Assembly: GCA_037953745.1 (NCBI GenBank) | Contig: JBAKBP010003129.1 | Span: 96,198 to 160,197 of the forward strand | Direction: 5' to 3' | From: Lithodes maja | Taxonomy: Eukaryota; Arthropoda; Malacostraca; Decapoda; Lithodidae | Length of the DNA: 64,000 bases | Part shown: in pieces, positions 1 through 10,854 of the stretch | Numbering within the stretch: position 1 is the stretch's first letter | How the letters are laid out: each line of letters begins with the position of its first letter | The notes under the pieces: generated by a model | Told to the model about the DNA's origin: nothing | The model's input: the letters and a program-made list of their open reading frames with translations, nothing else | Databases searched by the model: none | Program-made: the position numbers and the translations under genes

Positions 1-1674
1 GCGTTTCACAACAGACTAATAAAGAGACGGGAGTTATCTAGTCTGGTCAACAATCAAACAAAGAAGTAAATACAACAACACCAAAGAATAGTGTTGGCCG
101 AAGCCGAAGTAATCCACCCTTGACTAAGAACTTAAGAAGTCCTCCACCCTCTACTTCGGATCGGCACTATTACGTTACGTTAAACAATAGTCCTCGAGCA
201 TCGAGCAAGGAATCTTCTGATAAAGTTAGATGCTTCTCGGATACTCGTAAGAAGTAAGTATCGGATTTTGAACAGCAATTCAATAAGCAACACACTGGCA
301 ATTAACTAATATTAAAGGCTTTAAATTGACATAAGAAGAATTATAAGAATAGACAGTAGTAAATGGCAAACATATAAAAGAAGTACTCCGACAATGCACT
401 GGCAATAGCCTACTAGGATTGTGCTCGGGGGCCACTAATCTCTAAAGTAGCTATGCGTGCCACACATGAAATCAATAGTGCATAAACAATAACATACATA
501 AGGAAAGCTTCAATACTATGCTGTATCTGCTGACCGATCAAAGTCTAGCTGGGATGTAGTAGGCTAGGAAACAATGGCTGAGCAAGCGGCTCGTAGCCTA
601 GCGAGGTCCTTAAGACTGTGCGGCCAAATTACGGTAATTGACGGGATGCTCTCTTGGGAGATCCAGATCACTAGTATCTGGTTCTCTCCTGGCGATCCTC
701 TCAAAGTCAAGCAAACGAGTTAGCACAGTGCTGGGTGGCAGAGGCAAAAGCCCTCACTCGCAACACAGTGCTAAACTCACAAGGTACACAGTCAGAAAGA
801 CCACCTAGGCTTTCCAAGTCTCCGTTGCGATTGTACAGGTTCAACAAAACCTAATACACATCGGGAATCACAACTCTAGTAGCCTTATCCCAGTCTAGCA
901 TCACCTAGATCAGCAGAAAACAGGAACATGAATAATCATACACAGGGAAATGCATATACGAGTGCAACAAACATTAATCAATCCTATTCTAGTTATCCCT
1001 TCCAAAATAGGCTATCGAATAGGCATATATCTCGTGAGAACTCAAGCGACAATACTTTGGCTGACTAAATCTGCACCAAAGGGGTCATTGAGGTTATAAA
1101 GGGTCGGGAAGAGAAGAAGGTAGGCGGTACAGAGAGTAGGGAAAGTTCACATCAGTCGGAAGAATATATATAGTTGCAAGGGATATGAGAAGTCGCTCTG
1201 CCTTATGAGTTCTGAGGAAAATGCGGCTAGACTTCCCTTTTTATACTCGGCCCTCTAGTGAGCATATCGCCAACTACTAAGGACCGCCCACTAGCAATCG
1301 TTACGTAATATTCTCTCTCAATCTGGGATCGACAAAGGATTTCCCACGCACTGAGGGGGAGGAGGGAGGAGGGAATTAGGCCTACCTGCCGCATGGCGCA
1401 CTCACTGGCCCCCCCGTACTCTCTCTCTCTCTCCTCTCATCATTACAAATAAGTCCCACACACAACACTTATAACTAATGATATAAAATAGAACTCGTTG
1501 ACTCAGATGAAAACAAAATACATATTTATAATACTTATAGTACAACGGCTCACATAAACTAAGTTAGGAAACTCTACACAGACTACAGCCAAAGTTCCTG
1601 CCCTGACGATCCTAGCGAGAGTGGGGCATGACTGGGCGTTCTGTACAGCATGCTCATACTCGACATGCGTCACA
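1..1674 (-). repeat. 3' LTR of element A, truncated by the window edge
   Basis: The minus-strand LTR begins TGTGACGCATG at 1674, as do both LTRs of element C, and stays alignable to them across its length. Compared with the 1848-1850 bp LTRs of C it lacks about 175 bp, which lie beyond base 1. The TATA-like box in U3 of the C copies is at the equivalent place (plus-strand TTTTTATACTCGG at 1237-1249). Confidence 0.9.
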
Positions 1675-2160
1675 CACCCCCCAAGATTTTACTTGCTCAA
1701 CCCTGAGCTAAAATCTGATACACAGAACCCCATCAAGCCCCCCACACCCAGCGACCGCATGGCACTACAACAAAGCTGAGTTTATCACTAACACACATCT
1801 TATAAAAAAAAAAAATTCATATTTTATAACTCCTCCCAACAATAGCAAAAGACACAATATCATGCTCCCAGAGCGAGCTTACAGCAGCTCAGCCGTTTGA
1901 TAGTTCGTGGACTACTCAAACTCTATAGGCTATGACAAACTTATACAATTATCTATATAAAAAAAGAAAGAGTTTTTATATGATTTTTTTATATTTTAAT
2001 GTTTTTTCCGGCTGCACTATAAGGGCAGCCTATTTTTCTTCTATACCAAACGCTCAACTCCTGCTTTACGACCCAATACGCTGGGCTACAACCGCGAGCC
2101 AACAAGCACCAAGCGCAAAATACTATTCAAACTAAAGCAGGAGGCTACCCGTGTGTCAAT
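1675..2160 (-). other. 3' untranslated interior of element A
   Basis: No gene is seen. The part next to the LTR, down to about 2034, aligns with the same region of C. From about 2036 it switches to the B type. The switch sits in a stretch shared by both families (GGCTGCACTATA followed by a GC-rich run). Confidence 0.7.
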
Positions 2161-4461
2161 CTACCCAGGATCATATACCCTTGAACGACCATCTGCAACC
2201 ACGTTATCACAACCGGCAATATGGCGTATGTCCAGGTTATATACCAATAACCTTAGTGACCACCTGGTCAGCCTCATATTCCGATTGTGAAACTGGTCCA
2301 AGAACTTGAGAGGGTGATGATCTGGGTAAACTACAACGACCGGACCATAGGCTGGAACATAGACCTCGAAATGCCCCAGCGCAAGCACAACCGCCAGCAG
2401 CTCCTCCTCGACAACAGAGCAGCTCCCCTGGGCCGAATTGTACTTCTCCGAGCCGAATTTAACAAGATGCTCCAGCCCATCATCGTCCTTTTCAATTTCA
2501 TTCATCAGGTTCTGAAACGTTGCTAGTGCATTCTTACGTCCGTCAGGCATAACATTGCACTGGTAGGCACTCCCGTCCACAACATCCAGCTCTGCTTGCA
2601 CCATAGGCTGTCGAGCAGGATTTATACGGTAGGGAATTAAACTGAGCCTTGCACTATCTCCACAAACAACATGCCTAGTGCCCTCCCACAACCCAGCCGA
2701 GACCGCAGCTTCTAACCTGTAGTCTCCCTCCTTCTCCACCTTCGTCCCTAGGACAGCCAGGTCATGAGAGGGACAATCAGTACCACCTGTGCAGTCACTT
2801 CCATAGTTCATTATTGCTAAGGCTTCCCCGCCGATACCGTACATGCGCACCCCCGCATTCCTTGTGACGACATCTGCCTGCGCAGCATCACCGCTTTCAG
2901 CGACATGGCCAGATACAGTCGGTCTATGGTAGGGCTGTTGCATTAGACTAGAGCAGCATTGGGAGGCTATGCGACGACCGGGCACTGCGATACCACAGCC
3001 GACCTTACCAATCTGCTCAATGTCCTCCTTTTGACCACCACCCTTGGCAGCCATGGGTCGACCCTGACCTGGCAACCATGCCAAAGCCTCGTCGCCCACC
3101 TTGAACCACCGAAACAACGAGGCTAACGGTCTTTCAACATTCACGTGACCTGCCCGTGGAACATCTTGCACCGCCCGAGTTGTGAGACTCAGGGGCTCGG
3201 CACGACCAGTGGGGTATGAACCGAGCTGGTGCTGGAGTGCTGCACACTGCTGCTCAGGCAGGTGCTCTAGCGCTTCCACAGCCACCAGACTCGTGTCCCC
3301 CGCCCACTGTTCCGCCGAGACATGACAATCCCTACTCTCCTCCACCTGTGCCCTACTGCCCCCCTCTCCTTCTCCACCTTGGCCGCTGCAGACCAACGCA
3401 GGGACAGTAGGCTGCTCAGGTGGTTGCCTCACAAACTCCTCCAACAGGTTCACATGACATGCTTCCCTGTCCTCGTGTTTGATCTCGACAGCACCATTAC
3501 CACACTTCTGAACTTCCGGATCCTCCAACTGCAGTTTACAAATATCTGAGGGAACCAACCTGTCTAGAGGCTTCCGAAGCAACCCAAGTCCTCCCCCAAT
3601 ATCAAACTGAGCAACCCTTTTTTCTCTCCGTGTGTAACGTTTCTGCCTCGGAGTCTCTTCCGGCCCTACCTCCTCACTAGCTGTGACAGGTCCTGGGGCC
3701 TCTCCAGACTCTAACATAGTTGCCAATACTGAATCACCCAGGAGAGCCGCCGAGTCAAAACTCTTAAAACCAACTCCAGCTTTAGCCTCCTCCTGTTGAT
3801 CGTTCCTCTGCTGGTCTGAAGACTGAGGACTAGGCTGTGACACTTTAGCTGCCCGAGCTCGGGTGACAGCACACGCCATGGGTTGTGTCTGGCACCGCTC
3901 GACCCACTCTTGTTCTCCCCCACTCACGTCGGCCGGCCTCTCGGCAACGACTAAGGGTAGAACCTCAGAAGCGGGCATTGCAAAGTCGTTGCCGAGAAGA
4001 AGGTCGACGCCCTCCACTGGCAGTTTCTCCACAATCCCGACATCCAATTCTCGTGCCACACCATCCACCTCCAACTCCAACCGCACCAGCGGGTATGACC
4101 GAGTTGCATTAATACCCTGCACCACTACCACCCGAGCCGCATTTATAGGGTAGCCAGTCAAGTTGTTCATCAGAGTCTGGGAAGCACCTGTATCACGCAA
4201 GACCTCTACTCCATGCTTGCGCCCCGCCCACATCACGCAACCCCGTCCTCTATGGTCGCAAAAAACATCCTGAGCAGGGTTCGAGCCTCCCAGGTGCTTC
4301 TGCATTGGCTGTGCCTCAGCCTCTGACGAACTGCCCCGGGCAAACTCAGAAGACTTCGGAGACACACCAATGTTGCAGGCCAAAGACACAGCTGCTGTAG
4401 GTGGTTTGCTAGGACAGACTCTTGCAAAGTGCCCCTTTTCATGACAATGATAACACTCCAA
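2161..4461 (-). pseudogene. pol: Rearranged pol remnant of element A (zinc knuckle, protease, RNase H)
   Basis: An open frame of 766 codons. It starts within the nucleocapsid zinc knuckle (CYHCHEKGHFARVC, CX2CX4HX4C). Around residues 80-160 follows a retropepsin-like protease with LRDTGAS and the later LLLGNDF. Integrase and most of RT are gone. The middle (residues about 370-660) is a patchwork including a fragment of the RT palm region (YQCNVMP) joined at about 2475 to a B-type RNase H end. The RNase H part has YPDHHPL where C has YTDHHPL, and the first catalytic Asp segment is lost. It cannot encode a working reverse transcriptase. The frame has stayed open through several deletions, which is odd for random decay. 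The true start is in the upstream gag frame, broken by an indel near 4600. Confidence 0.85.
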
Positions 4462-5453
4462 CTCCCCTCTGGGCTTCCCTTGGTACTGGGAAGGGCCCGG
4501 CCCCTTCTTAAATGGGACGGTGCTAGTCTTGTGGTCAGTCTTGGTATCATAGCTCTTGTACTTGTTTGCATAATGTATATCACTAACTCGGGGGGTGGGG
4601 CGTCACGCCCCTTGTTACCTGACTCACTACGCTGGACAGACCCGCACCCACGAATCAGTGATAGCCGGAGGTCAGCCATCTCAGCTGCCTCCTGTAGAGT
4701 TTTTGGGTTCTTTTCTTTAATAGTTAAAGTCATTTCTGCACCAGTACACTTATAAAACTGCTCGAGCAGAAACAGCTCAGTCAACTGTTCGGCCGTCTCA
4801 GCTTTCTCAGAACGTGTCCAGTTTGTAAGTGCATCTTTTAAGTCCCGGGCATGTTCAAGAAAGGTCGCCTCCCTAGTCTTCGTAACACCCCGAAACTTCA
4901 ATCGATATGTTTCTGGTTGCAACTCGTATGCCCGTAGGACAGCTCTCTTCAATTCTGGGTAGTCAATGCAAGACTCTAAAGGTAGTGCATCATAAGCCTT
5001 CAGACCCTTACCCGTAAGTCTTGAGGAGACTAGAGCTGCCCACTTCTCTTCAGGCCAATTATGCTCCCTACACTTCTTCTCAAAACGATTAAAAAATTCT
5101 GTGACTTCAGTTTCACTAAATGCCGGCACCAATTTGACTAAGTGGGACAAGGACTGTTCTCTTACTTGGCCCTCACGGCCCATCCGAGTCCCTGTCGACT
5201 CTGCACGAGTCTTATCTAAATCTATTTGAGCACAATATTTCTCTGAGTCGTACCTAAGCTCAGCCTCGTGCCTCCTAGTCTCAGCCTCAATCTCATGCCT
5301 CCTAGTCTCATTCTCCTGCTTCCTAGACTCAGCCTCAATCTCCTTCTCCTGCTTCCTAGACTCAGCCTCAATCTCATGCTTCCTAGTCTCAATTTTAGCA
5401 AGCTCAAGTCTAAATATCATATCTGGAGACAGGCAGGAAGAGGGAGCTGCCAC
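4233..5453 (-). pseudogene. gag: Gag remnant of element A (coiled coil plus SCAN-like capsid)
   Basis: The frame opens just inside the gap edge. Residues about 15-75 are a charged coiled coil built from near-identical short repeats of the type RKQENE and RRHEIEAE, longer than in element C. Residues about 100-290 are capsid, ending in a segment with PETYRLKFRG, then LLEQFYKC and KNPKTLQEAAEMAD, which looks like a SCAN domain. At about 4600 a G/C run has gained or lost a base compared with C, so the last 110 residues of this frame are out of register; the correct frame continues in the overlapping pol remnant. The start codon is lost in the gap. Confidence 0.85.
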
Positions 5454-5468
5454 TACTGAAGGAGGGGG

Positions 5469-5668
5469 NNNNNNNNNNNNNNNNNNNNNNNNNNNNNNNN
5501 NNNNNNNNNNNNNNNNNNNNNNNNNNNNNNNNNNNNNNNNNNNNNNNNNNNNNNNNNNNNNNNNNNNNNNNNNNNNNNNNNNNNNNNNNNNNNNNNNNNN
5601 NNNNNNNNNNNNNNNNNNNNNNNNNNNNNNNNNNNNNNNNNNNNNNNNNNNNNNNNNNNNNNNNNNNN
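5469..5668. other. Assembly gap of exactly 200 N
   Basis: A round 200-base run of N, so probably a scaffold gap of unknown size. It replaces the 5' LTR and Gag N-terminus of element A (about 2.4 kb going by element C) and adjoins an unrelated Penelope-like fragment on the right. Confidence 0.98.
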
Positions 5669-5782
5669 GTTGAAAGAAATGGCAATTTCTGCGTTGGAAA
5701 TTTTATTATTCAAAGTTTCCAGGTCTCTGATGAGTTTTCGCTGGGTGGCAGGAAGTAGATGAAGGAGATGAGCAAAATTCAT
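5669..5782 (-). pseudogene. N-terminal fragment of a Penelope-like retroelement ORF
   Basis: The minus frame begins with Met at 5782 and reads for 38 residues to the gap edge, including LIRDLETLNNKISNAEIA and ending ISFN. This resembles, from memory of the family, the helical region upstream of the RT in Penelope-like elements. A second fragment with the same IAISFN residues lies at 62100-62148 and continues with residues that fit the family. The rest is hidden by the gap. Assignment by pattern only. Confidence 0.45.
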
Positions 5783-6264
5783 GGTGGTACAGGGTTACAT
5801 TAATGTACATGATGATACAGGATATACGACGCGTTTCACTGGACAACCAGCATAATCAAGTAAGGATAGAATGATATAAAAGGTAAACAGGAAGGGTACA
5901 TTTAGAGGCGCTTCCATTTAATTTGAGCGATTTCCAGCGACAGGTATTTTAGAGTGATGTTCTTTAGTGTATTGGTTTGGTCCACGCTCTGCGGAATTCA
6001 TATGGTTAAGGGGAGATGGGACTTTTTTTGTTTTGTTTTGGAGGACAAGTAGCCTAGAAGGGTCGCTAGACCTCTTGTTGCTTGATTTCCTTTGTACTCC
6101 TTTGTACAAACCCAACAAGAACACCAGAGAGTAGCAATCGTAGACCTCTCTTCTTTGTCGCAGTGAAAAATGTTGTGAGAAAGAGAGAGTCTGGGAGGAT
6201 ATAGGAAGTGGAGGAGGAAGTCGGGGGAGAGGAAATTGGTGTCTAGGCCGAGAAAAAATATATC

Positions 6265-6318
<54 letters not shown>

Positions 6319-6647
6319 GGGATTATCAAAACCAATCACTATGTTCTAGTTATTCAGATTTCCCGTTTTCAATTCACTACAAATATTACGAGCGTATAGT
6401 TTATTATTGTTTTCACCTGGTAGTAATTTTAATCCCATAACAGCTGATTTCCCGATGTTTAATGAAAATATATGTAGCTTCTATATGTCTGTATCATATT
6501 AATACCAAGCTTCCATACCTAAACACACATCTTACTACAGATTTTTCGTAATAGCCGAGTAATTAAGATGCTAAGAGACTGAATATTCTGTAATGTGATA
6601 TAATCTATATTTTATTAATTTCACCACAACACCAAACACCTTCAATG
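5783..6647. other. Intergenic DNA with a GA microsatellite
   Basis: No gene is recognised. A (GA)n tract of about 49 bp lies at 6267-6315. The open frames at 5918-6339 on the minus strand are low-complexity (they translate the GA tract as Ser-Leu repeats) and are not credible genes. Confidence 0.6.
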
Positions 6648-6745
6648 GAATTAATGAAAGCATACATGTGATCCACCGGGATTCGAACCTGGGTTATCAC
6701 ACACATATTTGTAAACACTCTAACCATTACACCACCAAGACGGTT
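6648..6745 (-). repeat. tRNA-derived SINE copy 1
   Basis: On the minus strand there is an A-box-like GGTGTAATGGTTAGAGTG and a B box GGTTCGAATCC at the usual spacing. The two ends do not pair as an acceptor stem, so this is not a tRNA gene. After the B box comes a shared tail (CATGTATGCTTTCATTAATT, minus strand), also seen at 12541-12640. Confidence 0.7.
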
Positions 6746-6871
6746 AAAAAGTAGATAAGCATATTACAGTTCAACATGTATATATAAGTAAGTAGTTAAA
6801 CCATTTCGCTTAAGGCTAGACTATTATGTTTTTTACACCAATCAACTTCACATCTACTCAATTAAATGAAA

Positions 6872-6965
6872 TCAACAAATACATGTGGCACTCCGAGGAC
6901 TCGAACCCAGGATACTCCCATCGAAATTCCGCGCACTATGCATTACGCTATCAAGACAGTTCCCG
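6872..6965 (-). repeat. tRNA-derived SINE copy 2
   Basis: A minus-strand relative of the copy at 6648-6745. It has the same leader (AACTGTCTTGATAGCGTAATG), B box GGTTCGAGTCC and the CACATGTAT tail. It is more diverged than the other two copies. Confidence 0.65.
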
Positions 6966-7114
6966 TAAAACGCTTGCGTGCTTAAATTAGCCAGAGCATG
7001 CAAAGCTCTGAACTAACTAGTAAACATAGATGGCCAAAAATAATGTTTGGATAGAAGAAAAAATAAGTGGCGAAAAAAGTTAATTGTCCTGATATAAATA
7101 GTGCCGGGGCTTAA

Positions 7115-7486
7115 GGGGGGTAACCTGTTTTTGTCTGTTCTTTTCTATCTTTCTCTGGCTTGTATCCATTTGGCCCCATTCAGCCTACTGTTTTAAGACG
7201 TTTATCCCCATCCAGGTGTCAATTTTTTACTGGTGAGCGGTAGCGAGCCAGCATATTGTTTAGTTTTGTTTAACAGCAGGCTAAATTTGTAAATTTTTCG
7301 ATAGAAAAATGTTTCCGGCGAAGCCGGATTTCTTCATATAATGCTGGCTCGCTATCGCTCGCCAGGAAGAAATCAACACCTAGATGGGGATAAACGTCTT
7401 AAAATAGTTGGCTGAATGGGGCCGAATGGATACAAGCCAGAGAAAGAGAGAAAAGGACATAAATAACAAAAAGCAGGTCACCCCCC
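7115..7486. mobile_element. TTAA-flanked palindromic MITE (hairpin family), copy 1
   Basis: TTAA at 7111-7114 and 7487-7490 flanks a 372-bp element whose halves are reverse complements (starts GGGGGGTAACCTG, ends CAGGTCACCCCCC). Both arms carry the core CTGGCGAGCGATAGCGAGCC or its complement. It is non-coding. A second copy is at 13166-13538. TTAA duplication suggests mobilisation by a piggyBac-like or another TTAA-specific transposase. Confidence 0.85.
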
Positions 7487-7530
7487 TTAACCCAATGTGT
7501 TTGGATGGTGAAACAAATGAACTGGTTTAA

Positions 7531-7850
7531 CCCTTACAGTACCAGCGACGTGTATTATATTTTATTCTAGCTAGATTTAGACCATATTTTGCAGGTTAGA
7601 AATAATCTGTGGTAGTTAAAAGGGTTAGTTGAGATAGTTTGAAGTAGTGAGGGCAATCGGTACTAAATAGGACAAGAATTGCTCACAAGGTGATACAAGC
7701 ATAAAACTTTCCACAATAGTTCACAAAGACCTATTTTACAATTTCAGGGCAGGAGCCACCGAGATTTCAGTGTTGCATAGCAACGGTTGCTAGGCAAATA
7801 ATTTTCCTTAGCAACCGGCAGCAACAATGCAGTTTCTGGAAAACTGTGAG
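7531..7850. repeat. Left terminal inverted repeat of the Academ-like transposon
   Basis: Pairs with 10855-11131 in inverted orientation. Shared blocks are the outer GTACCAGCGACGT, CACAAGGTGATACAAGCAT, and the GTTGCTA-rich subterminal palindrome. Confidence 0.8.
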
Positions 7851-7983
7851 GTGCTATGGTTTTTTCTCAACTCCTTGTTCTAAAAAACATGTAGCATTGC
7901 ATTTGGAGATCATATACAAGAATTATGTGGCATAAAATCCAATTTAGGGCAAGTCAGGCTATAAAAATGCCACTCCTAAAGCT

Positions 7984-10833
7984 TCAGACACTGTTGTCAC
8001 AGTCACTTTTGCATTTGCAGTAGGCTGTGCATTTTAGATGCGCATCAACACATTTGCAGTCTGTGCATCCTCCTCGGCAAGAACACTTCAGTAGTTCTGG
8101 GCAGGTTGCACTGGCTTCGGGCAAGTTAGACCACAGAGGCCTCCACTTTTCTGGGCAAGTCCATCCCCACTCACTTGGAGAGGGCAACTGTCGTTCTGGC
8201 ACCGTGGTGCAGCCCCAGTGGTGCCCACCTTGTAGTACTGCCCTCTTCATGTGTTGCTGTAGAGCAGCCTTGGTTGGAGGTAGACATGATATCTGACGTC
8301 CTTTGTGGATGAACAGATTCTTTCTGACTTCATTGATGGAACGAGAAGTTGCTGTCCTGTCATAGAGTCGAATGGTGAAGTACTCCAGAGAAGCCTCAGT
8401 CGCTTCACCAATTTGTTCAGGTGCATTGTGCAGCTCATAGAATGTCGCAGTAAATTCATCATGTGCCTCCCACACTTTCCATGCAGTCTTCTTTCCCACC
8501 TGGACCAGATGGGACACGGTATCACAACCTGTATAAGCATGGAACACAGGCAGTGCCAAGGATCTTTCTGTGCCAAGTGAAGCACATATTTCATGAGCTG
8601 GGATGTACCTAAAGTCCTTTCCACAACCAAAGGCAATCCAGAGTTCTATCTGCTGTCTCTGAGCCAGCTGCTGTACGACTGCCACTGCCAATACTACCAC
8701 GTCAGTGTCCACAGTTCGAACAAGGATCTTGTGGAAGCCCTGCATAACAGCATCACTGACATGCACCATGATCCTCGAGTCTGCCTCCTCATGGTTGCAG
8801 GGAGCAATGTTGCTGGTGTCTCGTGTAGGTAAGCATAGCACATTGGCACCATCAGTAACAATGAGAGTCTGGTCTCCTGATGCATTTTCCAGCAGTTCCT
8901 TTTTCAGGAATGTAAACAGGTCTGTCTTGTTGTTGGCCAAGCGAAGGAACTGCTGCCAGTTCTTTGGTGTTGGGCTAGACGCCCCAACTCGTCTGCGCTG
9001 AATAGGACCAGTGACACGTTGTTCTCTTGTCTGTGACTTGAGGCTGTTATCGAAGTACTGGTCCCAGACAACATCCACTCTCAGAGCCTGACTTTGAGCA
9101 TTGTTTATGTATGGAAGAAAGACCTTGGCAGCATAGTCTCCAAATGTCTTGCAGCCCTCAGGTCTAAGAAAGTGAACAAGTGCCGCACCATCCATGATTC
9201 GCACTTCAGTCTCTGGTGTCACATCATTTGATGACCCTACTTTCTTTTCAAGACATTCTATGAGATCAGACTTCTTCCCTGGACGTAGCTGCCCATAGGC
9301 AGACAGAGATGGAGGAAATGGGAGGTTTTAATGATTGAAGAAATTGTTCAAGTCACCTTTCCTAGTCTGACATGCAATATACAGACTTGCAAACAGCGAA
9401 GATTCACTTTTGAGGAGACTGACTTTGTCCCCTGATTTGTTTGATCGTTTGCCTTGGACATTGAACAGTACCACCTTGTTCCTGGTAATTGTTGCTGTGA
9501 TTGGCTTAGTATTTGTTCTGAGCCGCTCTTCCACAAATGTTGCATACTGCTCCTGACCCTTTGATGCGAGCGTGGTTAGACACGCGACTGACTGCTCATC
9601 CAGGATGTCCTTTGTATGGAGTCTGAGAAGGTCCTGCCCTTCCTCCTCAAATGGGCTTCCCATGTCCTCCATTACACTAACTACCGCCTGAACCTGTCCA
9701 GCAAACAACTTCTGGGTTGACCGGGTTTGTTCATGATGGTTTCTTTGCCCAGAACTTTGTTGTTTCCCTACCATGGTCGCTTCAAACTCAGAAATTACTC
9801 TGACAAGTTCTGGTCCTGCCACTGCCCATCTCAAGAGGGAGTTTGCATCCTGGGTAAGCCCGATGATTCCGCCTTCATCCTTCTTTTCTCCATTGTTTTG
9901 TTCATGGCAGTGATCGACAGCAATGAGGGAGAATTTTCTCTGGGATTTTGCCACAACAAACTTGCCTTGCTGAAATTCTTTGGCAACATCTGGATGAGTG
10001 TGAGATAGACTGCTCATGTCACGCACATGTACGGACATCCAACGTGCATAGTGGGTGTGGTTGAGACTGAAGAACCAAGGTGTCAATTTCTTCAATGTAT
10101 CCACATACAAATCAAAGTCACCAGTACGTAGTGATCGCACAAATGTGAACAAGAGAAGTTCCAGTTCTAGACTCGTATGCCAGTACATGAACTGAGGACT
10201 TTCAGCTTTTCGCCGTTCACACCATGTGCTGAAAGTGTCTGTGGATTCTTCGGAATTGTTTGCAACATATCCATCATAAGCCTTCTTGAGAAGGATGTAC
10301 AATGCACATGCAGTGACTTGGTGAGCATGACGGGTTCGAGTCACATGTGATGCCTTCAGGAAGGACTCAGCAATGCCTGGTGTGGCAACATCAGCTTCCT
10401 GGAGAACTTCCACCCAACCACTTCCATCAAGCCAATGACCCAAAGCTTTCAAGCCTGTCATTTCAGTGTGTAGACCCCCCATAAACATTACAAACTTGTC
10501 CTCACCATACAGTTGGGACATATTCCATTGCAGCTTCTTCAGTGTAGCATACAGAGGTTGGTCCCCACTAATCACTGGAGTCTGGCCAGGGTTGAGGTGA
10601 TGAACTGCTGACTTCACCACTTCCATGCAATGCCGAAGCATAGATGGTGAGCTGGCTTCCTCAACAAAGAGAGGCATCATGGCATTCACAGATGGCAGAA
10701 TGTCTGGGTCTGGCACTCTGCTGGCATGGTATGCTGCCCAAGACAAAGTCGCCTCTGCTGATATGTCATCTGCATGATGTTTCTCAACATGACTCAGCCA
10801 GTCATATTCCTTGTCCATGTCATAACATGTCAT
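7984..10833 (-). pseudogene. Academ-like transposase with XPG/FEN-like nuclease region, one in-frame stop
   Basis: Two open stretches, 10833-9328 (501 residues) and 9222-7984 (412 residues), lie in the same minus frame. They are separated only by one TAA at 9328-9330 and 35 open codons. The second part has NHEEADSRIMVH and TVDTDVVVLA, then FHAYTGCDTVSHL followed by VGKKTAWKVW. These resemble the acidic residues and the helix-hairpin-helix of XPG/FEN nucleases (GCDY...IPGIG.KKA). The last 40 residues are a cysteine cluster (CSCRGGCTDCKC, CTAYCKCKSDC). The first part has no motif I can name. Its Met sits close to the right TIR, so an N-terminal stretch may be missing compared with longer relatives. 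I infer it encoded the transposition protein. The stop makes this copy probably inactive. Confidence 0.65.
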
Positions 10834-10854
10834 ACAAAGTCATAACACTTCATA

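Larger units (their letters stand above)
1..5468 (-). mobile_element. LTR retrotransposon A, Gmr1-like Ty3/Gypsy, mosaic and incomplete
   Basis: Reading on the minus strand, the order is Gag coiled coil and capsid, zinc knuckle, protease, a scrambled remnant of pol, RNase H, a polypurine stretch (plus-strand C run at 1675-1682) and the 3' LTR. The 5' LTR and Gag N-terminus are missing where the 200-N gap begins. The LTR and the Gag to protease part match element C (45143-54538), whereas about 2036-2475 matches element B (31240-31700) closely. No target duplication can be read because both ends are outside the visible sequence. Confidence 0.9.

Noticed and set aside
6648..6745. Possible functional tRNA gene
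   Set aside because: A and B boxes are present but the ends do not form an acceptor stem, and two further diverged copies share the tail, so it is a SINE.
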